A DNA stretch of 64,000 nucleotides from Photorhabdus noenieputensis (GTDB lineage: Bacteria > Pseudomonadota > Gammaproteobacteria > Enterobacterales > Enterobacteriaceae): assembly GCF_018448935.1 (NCBI RefSeq), contig NZ_RCWC01000002.1:109740-173739 (forward strand). The letters run 5' to 3'. Below, piece after piece: positions 49,541 to 59,770 of this stretch; position 1 is the stretch's first letter, and the number at the start of each line of letters is the position of its first letter. Made by a program: the position numbers and the translations under genes. The notes beneath the pieces are model-generated. The model did not search any database, was not told the origin of the DNA, and was given only the letters and a program-made list of their open reading frames with translations.

Positions 49541-50851
49541 ATGAGTTCAAAAAAATATTTGTTAGTGCTTGATTATCTTCCTGCAAGGCTAAGTGAAGTC
49601 GTTAATATTCGTGACTATATTCGAGATCGTTACTCCCTTGAGTTGGTGATTATTAGCGATATGTTGTCCGGTGAGGAGAAAGGTATCACACCATTTGTCT
49701 ATCATATTCCTGTACGAACAGAAAATTATGTTGATGACAATTATGTTGATCGTGTGATGGCAGTTCTTGGTGAACTTAATATGACATGTGCGGCTATTCT
49801 CCCCTTTATGGATGCGGTATCTGGGTATGCGGCTGTTATCGCGAAAAAATTAAACGTTTATGGTGATGATCCAGAATTAAGTTTTGCAGGTATTGAAAAA
49901 TATCAATTCCGCCAACAAGAAACTCGGATATTACCACTGCTTGCGGCACAACATATTAAAACGCCTCGATATACTTTCATTAATGAGATGAAAGAATTAG
50001 AGGAATTTTATGACTCTGTTCCATATGGTGTGATTATTAAACCTAATTGTGGTCGGGCAAATATAGGCGTGGTAGCGGTTAAAGATAGAAGTAACATCCC
50101 GACGGCTTTTACTCAATCTGTTGAGCAATCTGGTGGTAATCAAATTCTTGCAGAAGAGCTTATTATTTTCGATACAGAATATTCGTATGATGGTATTGGT
50201 TGTATGGCATTTTTAACGCAAAAAGTTTCCCAGAAAGGGGAATATCCTGTTGAAATAGGGCAAATAGTGCCGGCGCAATGTGATGGCAGAAATATGATTG
50301 CATTACATAAAGCAGGGCAGGCAATGAATTTGATTTCAGGACAGACTCTTGGTGCATTCCATAATGAGATTAAGCAAGATAGTAAAACTGGAGAAACTTT
50401 TCTGGTTGAAACTAATCGTAGACCTGCGGGTATGCGTATTTGGGATATGGCTAATCGGGTATATGGTATAAGTTTGCAGGAAATTTGGGTTGACCATTTA
50501 GTCAAAGGATTTAGTGATCGAATGATATTGCCTGAAGCGAAGGGAAGAGCATTTTTGATTAATTTACTGGCGGGTAAAGATGGAAGGATTAATGATAAAT
50601 TCGATAAAACGGAAGTTAATGAAGTATTATTAGTATCTGTTGATAATATTCTGAGTAAATTATATTACGAAATTATTGCAATGAAAATTAATTTAGAGAA
50701 GAATTCATTGGTTTACGAAACACCAAAAAGTAATAATGATTTCTGTGGTTACGTTTGTGTGCACATTAATGATGAGCACATCGAATGTGAATCCCTGATG
50801 AATGAAATTAATGGTGTATGGAGGGATATATTGTCTAATTATATTTTATAA
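49541..50851 (+). CDS. ATP-grasp ligase
   Basis: A 436-residue ATP-grasp enzyme. N-terminal Rossmann-like domain (KKYLLVLDYLPARLSEVVNI), then the ATP-binding core: KYQFRQQETRILPLLAAQHI, VIIKPNCGRANIGVVAVKD (phosphate loop), LAEELIIFDTEYSYDGI and the metal-binding FLVETNRRPAGMRIWDMANR (E-x-N-x-R). Such proteins (bacilysin BacD, dapdiamide DdaF) ligate amino acids or attach amines through acyl phosphates. It most likely joins the modified amino acid to a second unit. The start is the ATG at 49541 with GGGGGAA upstream. Confidence 0.88.
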   Translation: MSSKKYLLVLDYLPARLSEVVNIRDYIRDRYSLELVIISDMLSGEEKGITPFVYHIPVRTENYVDDNYVDRVMAVLGELNMTCAAILPFMDAVSGYAAVIAKKLNVYGDDPELSFAGIEKYQFRQQETRILPLLAAQHIKTPRYTFINEMKELEEFYDSVPYGVIIKPNCGRANIGVVAVKDRSNIPTAFTQSVEQSGGNQILAEELIIFDTEYSYDGIGCMAFLTQKVSQKGEYPVEIGQIVPAQCDGRNMIALHKAGQAMNLISGQTLGAFHNEIKQDSKTGETFLVETNRRPAGMRIWDMANRVYGISLQEIWVDHLVKGFSDRMILPEAKGRAFLINLLAGKDGRINDKFDKTEVNEVLLVSVDNILSKLYYEIIAMKINLEKNSLVYETPKSNNDFCGYVCVHINDEHIECESLMNEINGVWRDILSNYIL

Positions 50852-50887
50852 TTTCGTATAGTTAGAGACTTATTTCGGCTTTAATTA

Positions 50888-51604
50888 TTATATAATTAGA
50901 TTATATGCTATTGCTTTAGCAACTGCTGCGACTTTATTGGGAACCACTAATTTCTCCATGACATTGTTAATGTGGAAATTAACGGTTCTTGTTGAAATAT
51001 CCAGTATATCGGCTATTTCAGCAGAAGTTTTTCCTTCACAAGTCCATCTTATGACTTCAACCTCTCTGGTAGAGAGCGTTGGAACAATGATTTTGTCTTT
51101 TTTATTTTTTAGGTTATTAAATGTTTTTATGCATTCATTTGCCAGTATGCCTAACATTCCGGCTTTGTTAAGTATTTCATTGTGGGAAATAGCGCCTTCT
51201 TTTCTGGCAACTGAAAAAATTGACCTTTCGCCATGATAACCTTTAATTTTGATTGAAAGACTATTTTTAACTTCATTTTTATTTGGATTTGATTCTTCAA
51301 TCATAAAATCAGCGTTTTCTGATATTTTATCATTACAAACTGATGGAATAGAGAAAGTGTAATCACCATTCATTAGTTGGTCGCTATCGTGATTATTATC
51401 TTGATTATAATTGTTTACGGTTTCTATATTTAAGTTGGTTATTAGAACATATTTTTTTGTCGTGAATGGGTATTTCTCTTCCTGGTAAATTGAGTAGAAT
51501 TCAAAACCCAGATAATTTATCGCGTTTAACAGTTTTTTTTCTAATTCGGGCATGGTTTTGGACTTTTTAATTTCAGATAAAATCTCATTAAATAATGTAT
51601 TCAT
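50888..51604 (-). CDS. LuxR-type regulator (solo)
   Basis: A 238-residue regulator, convergent with the operon. The C-terminal helix-turn-helix is clear: LSTREVEVIRWTCEGKTSAE, IADILDISTRTVNFHINNVM, EKLVVPNKVAAVAKAIAY. The N-terminal half has the size and layout of an autoinducer-binding domain (LGFEFYSIYQEEKYPFTTKK; KIKGYHGERSIFSVAR), but the usual Trp-x3-Tyr and Asp-Pro residues are not evident. It may therefore sense another ligand. The ATG at 51602-51604 has GAGGAA upstream and is preferred to an upstream ATG. No luxI-type gene is present. Confidence 0.85.
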   Translation of the reverse strand: MNTLFNEILSEIKKSKTMPELEKKLLNAINYLGFEFYSIYQEEKYPFTTKKYVLITNLNIETVNNYNQDNNHDSDQLMNGDYTFSIPSVCNDKISENADFMIEESNPNKNEVKNSLSIKIKGYHGERSIFSVARKEGAISHNEILNKAGMLGILANECIKTFNNLKNKKDKIIVPTLSTREVEVIRWTCEGKTSAEIADILDISTRTVNFHINNVMEKLVVPNKVAAVAKAIAYNLII

Positions 51605-51691
51605 AAGATTTTCCTCGTCATATAATATTTGCAATAAAATTAATTTTATATAAAAAATATTTTATTTATATAATCAATTATAAGTAAAAAG

Positions 51692-51714
51692 ATATAAAAA
51701 TTGAATTTTTATAT
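51692..51714. promoter_or_regulatory. Perfect 23-bp palindrome upstream of luxR-type gene
   Basis: atataaaaatt-g-aatttttatat, 11+1+11 bases without mismatch, 88 bases upstream of the luxR-type start and about 160 bases before fklB. In AT-rich DNA such a dyad could be an operator (possible autoregulation) or an RNA hairpin. Confidence 0.45.
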
Positions 51715-51874
51715 TGTAACCTTTAAGGAATGAATATGCTACTTAGAATTATATCGATTATTAGCTCTTATATATTTTGACGACATCTATTTTTCTAGTG
51801 ATATCTTCGGTTTACCCTGCTGCATAGCGCTGTTATGCTTACAGACCTAATTTAATTTGATCACAGGTATTTTC

Positions 51875-52495
51875 ATGGCAAAACTTTCTTTTGATTCTAT
51901 CGAAGCACAAGCAAGTTATGGGGTTGGCTTGCAAGTTGGTCAGCAATTACTGGAGTCTGGCCTGCAAGGTCTGGAACCTGAAGCGCTGTTAGCAGGGTTG
52001 TGTGATGCGCTGGAAAATCATTCTCCAGCGGTACCGGTTGATATACTACATCGTGCTTTACGTGAAATGCATGAGCGCGCAGATGGTGTGCGTCGTGAAC
52101 GTCAGCAAGCTATGGCAGAAGAGGGGCAGAAGTTTCTGGCAGAAAACGCTCAGCGTGACGGTATAAGCACCACAGAATCTGGTTTACAGTTCTCTGTACT
52201 GAAACAGGGGGATGGTGAAATTCCTGCCCGTACTGATCGCGTGCGTGTTCATTATACGGGGCGTTTGATTGATGGCACCGTGTTTGATAGTTCAGTACAA
52301 CGTGGCGAACCTGCTGAATTCCCTGTGAATGGTGTGATTGCTGGATGGATTGAAGCATTGACGTTGATGCCTGTCGGCTCTAAATGGGAACTTTATATCC
52401 CTTATAATTTGGCTTATGGTGAGCGTGGTGCTGGTGCATCGATTCCTCCATATAGCACTCTGATTTTCGAAGTGGAATTATTGGATATTCTGTAA
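51875..52495 (+). CDS. fklB: FKBP-type peptidyl-prolyl isomerase FklB (22 kDa)
   Basis: A 206-residue proline isomerase, same length as E. coli FklB. The N-terminal dimerisation helices ([20 protein letters not shown]) lead to the FKBP domain with [40 protein letters not shown] and [21 protein letters not shown] take the ATG at 51875. This gene marks the return to conserved backbone order. Confidence 0.95.
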   Translation: MAKLSFDSIEAQASYGVGLQVGQQLLESGLQGLEPEALLAGLCDALENHSPAVPVDILHRALREMHERADGVRRERQQAMAEEGQKFLAENAQRDGISTTESGLQFSVLKQGDGEIPARTDRVRVHYTGRLIDGTVFDSSVQRGEPAEFPVNGVIAGWIEALTLMPVGSKWELYIPYNLAYGERGAGASIPPYSTLIFEVELLDIL

Positions 52496-53113
52496 GTTTT
52501 ATCCAGAAGTAGGATTAAAAATAGCCGGTATATTCGCCTCAAGCTGCTGATAAACCCATTCAAAAAGTGGGCAGTGTTTTCAGATTATCGAAAATTTCAG
52601 CTAGCATGTTGCCGATTAACTGGCTTTCTCTTGATGTCTCAGTTATTTCTTTAAATAGGGTTTTTGGCCTGGTCAATTTTCGCTTTTGCCTAAAAAATAG
52701 ATGGTAATGCTATTTTCCTGATATTCTGTGCTGTTGCCACCAGCGTTTGGGTTCTCTCTGATCTTAATCGTGGTCATAGTGCTGTTTCGCACTGGCAAAG
52801 CTAGGTTCCACTTTCTCATTTTTCTTGTTAACTCTTTTTTACTTTATTTTTGGCTGAATTTCAGCATTTTAAAGTATTTTTTATGTCTTTAGTCACTTTA
52901 ATAACAAATAAACAATGTTTTGCTTGTTTTTATTATAAAGATAATGTTGATTTATTAAATATATTGAATAGTAGTGTGACTGCTTCATTACATCAACGAT
53001 TGTAAAAGGTCTAGCGGCTTAATAAGCTATGAATATTATCTTGATATAAAGGAAATAGAAATAATAATATTGAAGCGGGCTTAATATGATTTGAAGAAAC
53101 ACTGCGAAATATA
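52496..53113. other. Gene-free stretch after fklB with decayed sequence
   Basis: About 600 bases. Both strands are broken by stops. On the minus strand short open pieces (for example EITETSRESQLIGNMLAEIF around 52585-52660) suggest a decayed gene, but I cannot name it. The right part (52800-53080) is AT-rich. Confidence 0.4.
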
Positions 53114-53554
53114 TTGGCTGAGATTGGTTCCGTGCCAGTAAAGATGATTGTCGATCCTTTTGGTCTGGCATTAACGGATAATGGGCAATGGGGTGTACGG
53201 GATAATAACGGTAATTTTGATAAGGAACAGACTTATAATTTGTTGGAAAAAGTGGGTTTTATCCTTTCGCGAAACCATGTTCATGGAGTGGTTACATTGG
53301 GGCGTTTACCAGAGGAAGTGATGTTGACGGAAAAAGGGATTAGTAAGGCGGGGAATTATACGAAAATTTATTCGTTTTCCCAAAATAGTGAGACCAGCAC
53401 TGCCTATGTTTATTTGGACGCTGTAAGCCATAACACCGGCCAGAAAATCATGCCAGGCAATGTCAAAGGGATGGATCTGTGGGCACTCGTCGATATTTGG
53501 CATGGCACCGATGTTTCGGTGATTAAATCGATGGAAATTAACTTAAAGGAATAA
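53114..53554 (+). CDS. Hypothetical protein, possibly N-terminally truncated
   Basis: A 146-residue open frame starting at a TTG (MAEIGSVPVKMIVDPFGLAL). An in-frame stop lies 27 bases upstream, no ribosome site is obvious, and the preceding sequence is decayed. It contains GVVTLGRLPEEVMLTEKGIS and ends KGMDLWALVDIWHGTDVSVI. Composition is normal for a soluble protein and there are no membrane segments. I recognise no family. It may be the surviving tail of a longer gene. Confidence 0.45.
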   Translation: MAEIGSVPVKMIVDPFGLALTDNGQWGVRDNNGNFDKEQTYNLLEKVGFILSRNHVHGVVTLGRLPEEVMLTEKGISKAGNYTKIYSFSQNSETSTAYVYLDAVSHNTGQKIMPGNVKGMDLWALVDIWHGTDVSVIKSMEINLKE

Positions 53555-53778
53555 ATTGTTGGTGGTATAACGAGTTGGATAACGGCATCATATTGGGTGA
53601 AAGTGCTTGGTGAGAACATGAAGATCACAGTGCTTGCATCAGATTGTCAATAACTTGAGCAGGTATATCCAGTTGTTTTTGTTTTAAGAAGGGTAATAGA
53701 ATTCTTACCGTTCCAATAAAAGATCAATTGGTAATATAGTCTAAAATGATAACAGATGACTAACCGCAGAGGTGTATG

Positions 53779-54522
53779 ATGCTAGAACAAATTTGCCAAC
53801 TGGCTCAGGAAGCTGGTGCGGCTATTATGACAATTTATCAGGATGAACATCCTCTGAAAGTTGATCATAAGCAAGATGATTCACCGGTTACTATGGCTGA
53901 TATTGTGGCTCATAAAATCATTAAAGCCGGATTATCCCGTATCGCTCCGGAAATTCCACTGTTGTCGGAAGAAGAGCTTCCCACTTGGGAAGAGAGGCGT
54001 GATTGGAAGCGCTATTGGTTAGTTGATCCTCTGGATGGCACTAAGGAATTTATTAATCGTAACGGTGAATTTACGGTTAATATCGCCTTGATTGATGAGG
54101 GTGTTCCTGTGATGGGGGTCATATATGCTCCTGTGCAGGATACGCTTTATTCCGGGCAAGGGCGGCAGGCATGGAAAAAAGCCTGTGGTGGTCAATGTTT
54201 GCCGATTAAAATTCGTGATGCTAATCCGCCAATGGTAGTTGTTAGTCGCTCTCATATGGATACAGAATTAGAAGATTATCTCAATCAGTTAGGTGAACAT
54301 CAGACGGTTTCTGTAGGGTCTTCATTGAAGTTCTGTTTGGTGGCGGAAGGAAAAGCGCAACTTTATCCTCGCTTTGGACCCACTCATATCTGGGATACTG
54401 CGGCGGGTCACGCTATAGCTATTGCTGCTGGTGCTCACGTGACGAACTGGAAAGGTCAGACTCTAGATTATACGCCTCGTGAATCATTCCTAAATCCGGG
54501 GTTTAGAGTAACAATTTTTTAA
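53779..54522 (+). CDS. cysQ: 3'(2'),5'-bisphosphate nucleotidase CysQ
   Basis: A 247-residue Mg-dependent, lithium-sensitive phosphatase that recycles PAP from sulphate assimilation and acyl carrier turnover. Motifs: LLSEEELP (metal-binding Glu), DPLDGTKEF, and [14 protein letters not shown]. Two adjacent ATGs occur (53776 and 53779). The second is better spaced from AGAGG and matches the E. coli start MLDQ. Confidence 0.95.
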   Translation: MLEQICQLAQEAGAAIMTIYQDEHPLKVDHKQDDSPVTMADIVAHKIIKAGLSRIAPEIPLLSEEELPTWEERRDWKRYWLVDPLDGTKEFINRNGEFTVNIALIDEGVPVMGVIYAPVQDTLYSGQGRQAWKKACGGQCLPIKIRDANPPMVVVSRSHMDTELEDYLNQLGEHQTVSVGSSLKFCLVAEGKAQLYPRFGPTHIWDTAAGHAIAIAAGAHVTNWKGQTLDYTPRESFLNPGFRVTIF

Positions 54523-54562
54523 TCGTGGTTGTTTTTCAGTAGAATTGCTTTTTAGCAGAATT

Positions 54563-54610
54563 GTGGTGATAAGGGCAAACGAAAACATACCTGCAAGTCG
54601 TTATCACCAC
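54563..54610. terminator. Inverted repeat between convergent cysQ and ytfJ
   Basis: gtggtgataa (54563-54572) with ttatcaccac (54601-54610), perfect over ten bases with a 28-base loop, placed between two convergent genes. Probably a bidirectional transcription stop, although no long T-run follows. Confidence 0.5.
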
Positions 54611-54618
54611 CGATGTTT

Positions 54619-55173
54619 TTACTGTAGTTCTTTACGAACTAATTCAATTACCTGTTTGATTTCGCTATTGTTTAGCGCACCTTCTTTGGCAAACTTCGCG
54701 GCACCATTTTTGTCCAGAACAATAATGGCAGAACTTTTCGCTTCCAATTGCCAAGCTTTTTTGACCACACCGTTGCTGTCAGCGATAAACTGGGACCACG
54801 GAAACTCTTTTTTGCTATCTTCAATACTACTGCGGACAAATGGTCCAGTACCGAATATGGCATCATTGACATTGATAATAGTGGTTGTTTGGTATTTTTC
54901 TTTTGAAAAATCAGCACGTTTTATTTCTTCTATCAGTGGAGCATTCATCTCTTTAGCTGCACTACGACCTGCAATATGTTGTATGACTCTCACTTTGCCA
55001 ATCAGTTTTCCACTATCCCAATTTTGGTAGCTAAACTTGTTATTATTGAGTAGCAACTCACCTTTATCAGAGACACTGATCGTAGGAACTTGTTGTTCCA
55101 GAGTGATGTTGTGAGCGAATGCTAAAGCAGGAGAACAAAGTAGCACAGTATATAGCATAAAGTTCTTTATCAT
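54619..55173 (-). CDS. ytfJ: YtfJ-family periplasmic protein
   Basis: A 184-residue protein with a signal peptide (MIKNFMLYTVLLCSPALAFA, then H). The mature part has GKVRVIQHIAGRSAAKEMNA and KYQTTTIINVNDAIFGTGPF, with a thioredoxin-like fold expected for the family but no CXXC. SSAIIVLDKNGAAKFAKEG near the end is typical. Function unknown. It is divergent from ytfK and in E. coli order. Confidence 0.93.
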   Translation of the reverse strand: MIKNFMLYTVLLCSPALAFAHNITLEQQVPTISVSDKGELLLNNNKFSYQNWDSGKLIGKVRVIQHIAGRSAAKEMNAPLIEEIKRADFSKEKYQTTTIINVNDAIFGTGPFVRSSIEDSKKEFPWSQFIADSNGVVKKAWQLEAKSSAIIVLDKNGAAKFAKEGALNNSEIKQVIELVRKELQ

Positions 55174-55463
55174 AATTTTTCCTTTGTAGGTTAATGTGAC
55201 AATGCATGGATCTCTAGCATAGCGGGTATTAACCGATTTATCTCTTTAAAGAAGATCAAATTTTTAACATTAAGTAAGAGATAAAGTTACATAGTTATGT
55301 ATATCTAAATATCTGTCATTTTATGTAAATTCGGTGCATAAAACTAAAAATGGAGGGAACAAAATCGGATAAATTCAGTCTATTATTCTACATAACGGTA
55401 TGGTGTATGGAGTTGGTTCACCAAACGTAACCGTAAGAAGCATTTAGGAGGAAAAAAGCAGAG

Positions 55464-55670
55464 ATGAAAATTTTTCACCGATATAACCCACTGAAAATTG
55501 CTCTCTACGTTAAAACTTTATTCCGTGGACGTTTATACATTAAAGATATGGGGGCTTTTGAATTCGACTGTGGCAAAATTTTACCGCCGAAGGTAAGAGA
55601 TAAGCGCCATTTTAGTGTAATGAGCGAAGTCAATCAGCAAGTGTTACGTTTGCAGGCCGAAATAGGATAG
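55464..55670 (+). CDS. ytfK: YtfK, DUF1107 stringent-response modulator
   Basis: A 68-residue basic protein ([25 protein letters not shown]). In E. coli YtfK binds SpoT and tips it toward (p)ppGpp synthesis during phosphate and fatty-acid starvation. TTAGGAGGAAAAAAG precedes the ATG. Length equals the E. coli protein. A terminator follows. Confidence 0.93.
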   Translation: MKIFHRYNPLKIALYVKTLFRGRLYIKDMGAFEFDCGKILPPKVRDKRHFSVMSEVNQQVLRLQAEIG

Positions 55671-55749
55671 ATAACGAAAAAGAGTCGGGTTGCATACTGA
55701 TGTAATCTGCGCCACAAAATAACAATGAGTGGCGCTTAACGAGAATATT

Positions 55750-55784
55750 AAACGGCCTTAGTTCAAGAATAGGCCGTTTTTATT
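55750..55784 (+). terminator. Rho-independent terminator after ytfK
   Basis: Stem aaacggcct (55750-55758) and aggccgttt (55771-55779) with T-rich tail. It lies between convergent ytfK and ytfL, touching the ytfL stop. Confidence 0.85.
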
Positions 55785-57111
55785 TATTTTCACTGATAAG
55801 TAGGTTTTGTGTTGGCGTCACGGTGGGAATATCAGTGACTTTTGTGACTAGTAGCTGATCGATTTTGTAGTTATCAATATCGACAACTTCAAACTTGTAA
55901 CCAGCAAACTTGACTGAATCGGTACACTTTGGAATTTTACGCAGCCGGAACATCATGAAACCGGCAATGGTTTCATAATTACTTGAATCAGGGAAGTCAT
56001 CAATATCCAGTACCCGTTGTACATCATCGATAGGTGTTCCCCCTTCTACTAACCATGAATTTTCGTCACGGATGATAATCTGCTCTTCCTGCCCTTGGCC
56101 GACTAAATCACCCATCAGGGTAGTCATAACATCATTAAGGGTAATCACACCCATTACCAGCGCATATTCATTCAGGATAATAGCGAAATCTTCACCTGCT
56201 GCTTTAAAGCTTTCTAAAGCATCGGAAAGCGTTAAAGTATCTGGAATGATCAGCGCGTTGCGGATCTGGACACCTTTATTGAAGCTTAGGTTTTGACCAC
56301 TCAGGACACGGTTGAGCAAGTCTTTGGAATCTACATAACCGATAACGTGGTCAATATCTCCATCACATATTAGGTATTTGGAGTGTGGCTGGCTGGAAAC
56401 CTGTTGTTTGATACTTTCTTCACTTTCATTCTTATCGAAGTAGATGATACTTTCCCTTGAGGTCATGGCAGAGGGCACTGTGCGGGATTCGAGTTCGAAC
56501 ACGTTTTCAATCAGTTCATGCTCTTGTTTACGCAGCACACCAGCAACAGCACCTGCTTCCACAACCGCGAAAATATCATCAGATGTGATGTCTTCATTAC
56601 GCGCTGTCGGAATTTTAAAGAGCTTAAAAATAAGATCAGACAGGCCATTAAACAACCAAACTAATGGGCGGCAGACTGTCAGGCAAAAACGCATTGGGTT
56701 TACGATTTTCACTGCGACAGCTTCAGGCTTGATCATGCCGATACGTTTTGGTGTCAAATCAGCGAGCAAAATGAATATACTGGTTACAATGGTAAATGAG
56801 CAGATAAAGCCCAACTGTTCTGCCCATTCGGGGCGCATAAATTTCATGAAAAAAGCTTTCAGTGAAGGAGAGAATGCGGATTCACCGACAACACCTGCCA
56901 AAATTGCCACTGCGTTTAGGCCGATTTGCACCACGGTAAAAAACATTCCCGGTGTTTCTTGTAATTTGAGGACATGGGCTGCGTTGACATTGCCCTCATC
57001 AACCATCAGTTTTAGTTTGATTCGCCTGGAGGCAGCAAGAGAGATTTCAGATAACGAGAAAAAGGCGCTTATCGCGCACAATAGAAACACTATTAAGAGA
57101 CTATTTAGCAT
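55780..57111 (-). CDS. paeA: CNNM/CBS-domain inner-membrane protein PaeA (YtfL)
   Basis: A 443-residue protein of the UPF0053/CorC-HlyC group. The N-terminal CNNM/DUF21 domain has about four helices (MLNSLLIVFLLCAISAFFSL; FICSFTIVTSIFILLADLTP). Next comes a CBS pair (about residues 200-330: VPSAMTSRESIIYFD, GVITLNDVMTTLMG), then a CorC_HlyC domain (DENSWLVEGGTPIDDVQRVL). E. coli YtfL is reported as a polyamine (cadaverine/putrescine) exporter. Backbone position and length fit. Confidence 0.93.
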   Translation of the reverse strand: MLNSLLIVFLLCAISAFFSLSEISLAASRRIKLKLMVDEGNVNAAHVLKLQETPGMFFTVVQIGLNAVAILAGVVGESAFSPSLKAFFMKFMRPEWAEQLGFICSFTIVTSIFILLADLTPKRIGMIKPEAVAVKIVNPMRFCLTVCRPLVWLFNGLSDLIFKLFKIPTARNEDITSDDIFAVVEAGAVAGVLRKQEHELIENVFELESRTVPSAMTSRESIIYFDKNESEESIKQQVSSQPHSKYLICDGDIDHVIGYVDSKDLLNRVLSGQNLSFNKGVQIRNALIIPDTLTLSDALESFKAAGEDFAIILNEYALVMGVITLNDVMTTLMGDLVGQGQEEQIIIRDENSWLVEGGTPIDDVQRVLDIDDFPDSSNYETIAGFMMFRLRKIPKCTDSVKFAGYKFEVVDIDNYKIDQLLVTKVTDIPTVTPTQNLLISENK

Positions 57112-57277
57112 AAGGAATCCGTGTTTTACCTCCGGTGGTAGGGTAGGTTGTCATTTAGAAGAGCACCGGAGGAAACAATAAAAATCATATAAAATAAAAA
57201 GTGACAACAAACACTTAGAAAGCCATTGATTAGCGTAGTAATTATAACATTAATAAGATATAACGACTAGTTTTTGT

Positions 57278-57913
57278 TCATTTGGGTAGGCAAACACCAA
57301 TACCGCCTAGTCCACAGTACCCCTCAGGATTCTTAAATAGATACTGTTGATGATAGTCTTCAGCGAAATAGAATGGCCCCGCTTCTGTGATCTCCGTTGT
57401 AATAGGGCGATTATCCCCTTGTTGTTGCATTGCTTGTTGGAAACGTTCAAGGCTGGCTAATGCCAGTTCATGTTGCTGAGGTGACACAGTATAAATCGCA
57501 GAGCGATACTGAGTACCAATATCCCCGCCCTGGCGCATCCCTTGAGCGGGATCGTGGTTTTCCCAGAAAAGTTTTAATAAGTTTTCGTAGCTGTTTTTTG
57601 CTGGATCGTAAACAATTCTAACAACCTCCGCATGTCCGGTCAGGCCGCTACAAACTTCTTCGTAAGTTGGATTCGCTGTTGTACCGCCGCTATAACCTGC
57701 GGAGGTGGTGTAAATGTCGGGTTGTTGCCAGAATAGGCGTTCTACGCCCCAGAAGCACCCCATACCAAAATAGGCAACTTCCATATTTTCTGGGACAGGT
57801 TCTATCGCATGATCGGTAATAGCATGGTTAGGTGAAACTTTAAGTGGCTCAGTTCTGCCTGGTAATGCGCTTTGAGGATCAATAGATAGGTTTTGATTAG
57901 CTGAAGTTGGCAC
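57278..57913 (-). CDS. msrA: Peptide methionine-S-sulfoxide reductase MsrA
   Basis: A 211-residue cytosolic repair enzyme. The catalytic Cys is in [14 protein letters not shown], followed by [29 protein letters not shown], and the C-terminal resolving cysteines lie in [14 protein letters not shown]. It is divergent from tamA, as in E. coli. Confidence 0.96.
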   Translation of the reverse strand: MPTSANQNLSIDPQSALPGRTEPLKVSPNHAITDHAIEPVPENMEVAYFGMGCFWGVERLFWQQPDIYTTSAGYSGGTTANPTYEEVCSGLTGHAEVVRIVYDPAKNSYENLLKLFWENHDPAQGMRQGGDIGTQYRSAIYTVSPQQHELALASLERFQQAMQQQGDNRPITTEITEAGPFYFAEDYHQQYLFKNPEGYCGLGGIGVCLPK

Positions 57914-58027
57914 AATTTACTCCCGTAATTATTAAGTTTTCAGACATTAATAGATTGTATATATTATAAACTTTACTCAAGTTAAATTGATTATAGTCAA
58001 ATTATTCCGATCAGGTTAGGAGTTCGC

Positions 58028-59770
58028 GTGTCGAGATACCCCGTTTTATGCTTTCTTTGTATGTCTATCGCTTCTCCCATTGCTTATAGCGCTAATCTTC
58101 GTCTGAAAATAGAGGGACTAACAGGCAGTTTAGAGAAAAATGCCCGAATTCATCTCTCCACTATCAGTACTGATGAAGTTGCACCGGATGGCCGTTTCCG
58201 ATCTCGTGTAGATAAAGCGATTCGTGAAGGCTTGCGCCCGCTTGGTTATTATGAACCCATTATCGAATTTACCTATCAGGAAAATAAACCGCCAGCTCGC
58301 TCGGTATTAACGGCAAAAGTTACCGCAGGTGAACCTGTTCGAATCGCCGGTGTTAATGTTGTTTTGGAAGGTGGGGCGAAGACAGATGGAGATTATGCCA
58401 AACTGGTAACAAGCAAAAGCCCAAAGAAAGGAACGGTTCTTAATCATGATGAATATGAAAGTCTTAAAGGTTCTCTGACCGGGCTTGCTATTAGGAAAGG
58501 TTATTTTGACGCTGTTATGAAAAAGAGCCAATTGGGTGTTTCTAAAACGCGACATGAGGCATTCTGGGATTTTATTTTTAATAGCGGTGAGCGTTATCAC
58601 TTTGGCCAGATGCGTTATCGTGGTTCACAGATCCGCGAAGATTATTTGGATCATTTGGTTCCGTTCAAAGAAGGGGATTTTTATACCTCTGAACAATTGG
58701 CCGAATTGAATCGGCGGTTAGCAGAAACTGGCTGGTTTAACTCAGCGGTAGTTACGCCGGATTTTAATACCGCTAGAAAAAATGGTGACGGGATGCTTCC
58801 TCTTGAAGCGGTATTAACTCCACGTTCCAAAAACTATGTTGAACTGGGGGGGGGTTATGGATCTGATATAGGACCACGGGTAAAGGCGAAATGGACAAAA
58901 CCCTGGCTTAATTCCCGTGGACACAGCCTGAGCACTAGCATCAACCTTTCTGCACCTGAACAGGTTGTTGATGCCACCTATAAAATGCCGCTGAAAGTAA
59001 ACCCGTTAGAGCAATATTACGCATTGCAGACAGGTTATAAGCGTAAGGATATCAACGATACCGTATCAGATACTGCGACAGTAAATCTTTCCCGTAATTG
59101 GGATCTTTCAACGGGTTGGCAGTATGGGATCAATATGCGTTGGAGCCTCAGCCACTTTACTCAGGCTAATGTCACCAATACGGCAATGTTATTGTATCCA
59201 GGAGCGAATGTTAGCCGTATTCGCCAGCGTGGGGGGGCGATGCCTTATTGGGGCGATAGCCAGCGCTATTCTATTGATGTCTCCGATACCCTTTGGGGTT
59301 CTGATGTTGATTTCTTGGTGTTACAGGCGCAAAACGTTTGGATCAGAACTTACTGGGATAATCACCGTTTTGTTGCTCGGGGTAATTTGGGTTGGATAGA
59401 AACTAATGCGTTCGAGAAAGTTCCACCTGACTTACGCTTTTTTGCTGGTGGTGATCACAGTGTCCGTGGTTACAGATATCAGAAAATTTCCCCTAAAGAC
59501 GATAAAGGAAAATTGACCGGTGCATCCGCACTGGTTGTGGGTTCGCTTGAGTACCAATATAACGTAACGGGTAATTGGTGGAGTGCTGTTTTTGTTGATA
59601 CCGGTGAGGCCATTAATGACATTAGAAAAAGCAATTTTAAAACCGGCTTAGGTGTCGGTGTGCGTTGGGCTTCTCCGGTCGGACCCATTAAATTTGACCT
59701 TGCCAGACCAATCGGGGATTCAGAATCCCGTAATATCCAGTTTTATATCGGGTTAGGATCTGAATTATGA
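58028..59770 (+). CDS. tamA: Autotransporter assembly factor TamA
   Basis: A 580-residue outer-membrane Omp85 protein. Signal peptide ([20 protein letters not shown]), three POTRA domains (to about residue 265), then a 16-stranded barrel with the lid-lock motif region [20 protein letters not shown]. With TamB it bridges the envelope and helps insert outer-membrane proteins or move phospholipids. The start is a GTG preceded by TTAGGAG. Its stop overlaps the tamB start (ATGA). Confidence 0.96.
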   Translation: MSRYPVLCFLCMSIASPIAYSANLRLKIEGLTGSLEKNARIHLSTISTDEVAPDGRFRSRVDKAIREGLRPLGYYEPIIEFTYQENKPPARSVLTAKVTAGEPVRIAGVNVVLEGGAKTDGDYAKLVTSKSPKKGTVLNHDEYESLKGSLTGLAIRKGYFDAVMKKSQLGVSKTRHEAFWDFIFNSGERYHFGQMRYRGSQIREDYLDHLVPFKEGDFYTSEQLAELNRRLAETGWFNSAVVTPDFNTARKNGDGMLPLEAVLTPRSKNYVELGGGYGSDIGPRVKAKWTKPWLNSRGHSLSTSINLSAPEQVVDATYKMPLKVNPLEQYYALQTGYKRKDINDTVSDTATVNLSRNWDLSTGWQYGINMRWSLSHFTQANVTNTAMLLYPGANVSRIRQRGGAMPYWGDSQRYSIDVSDTLWGSDVDFLVLQAQNVWIRTYWDNHRFVARGNLGWIETNAFEKVPPDLRFFAGGDHSVRGYRYQKISPKDDKGKLTGASALVVGSLEYQYNVTGNWWSAVFVDTGEAINDIRKSNFKTGLGVGVRWASPVGPIKFDLARPIGDSESRNIQFYIGLGSEL

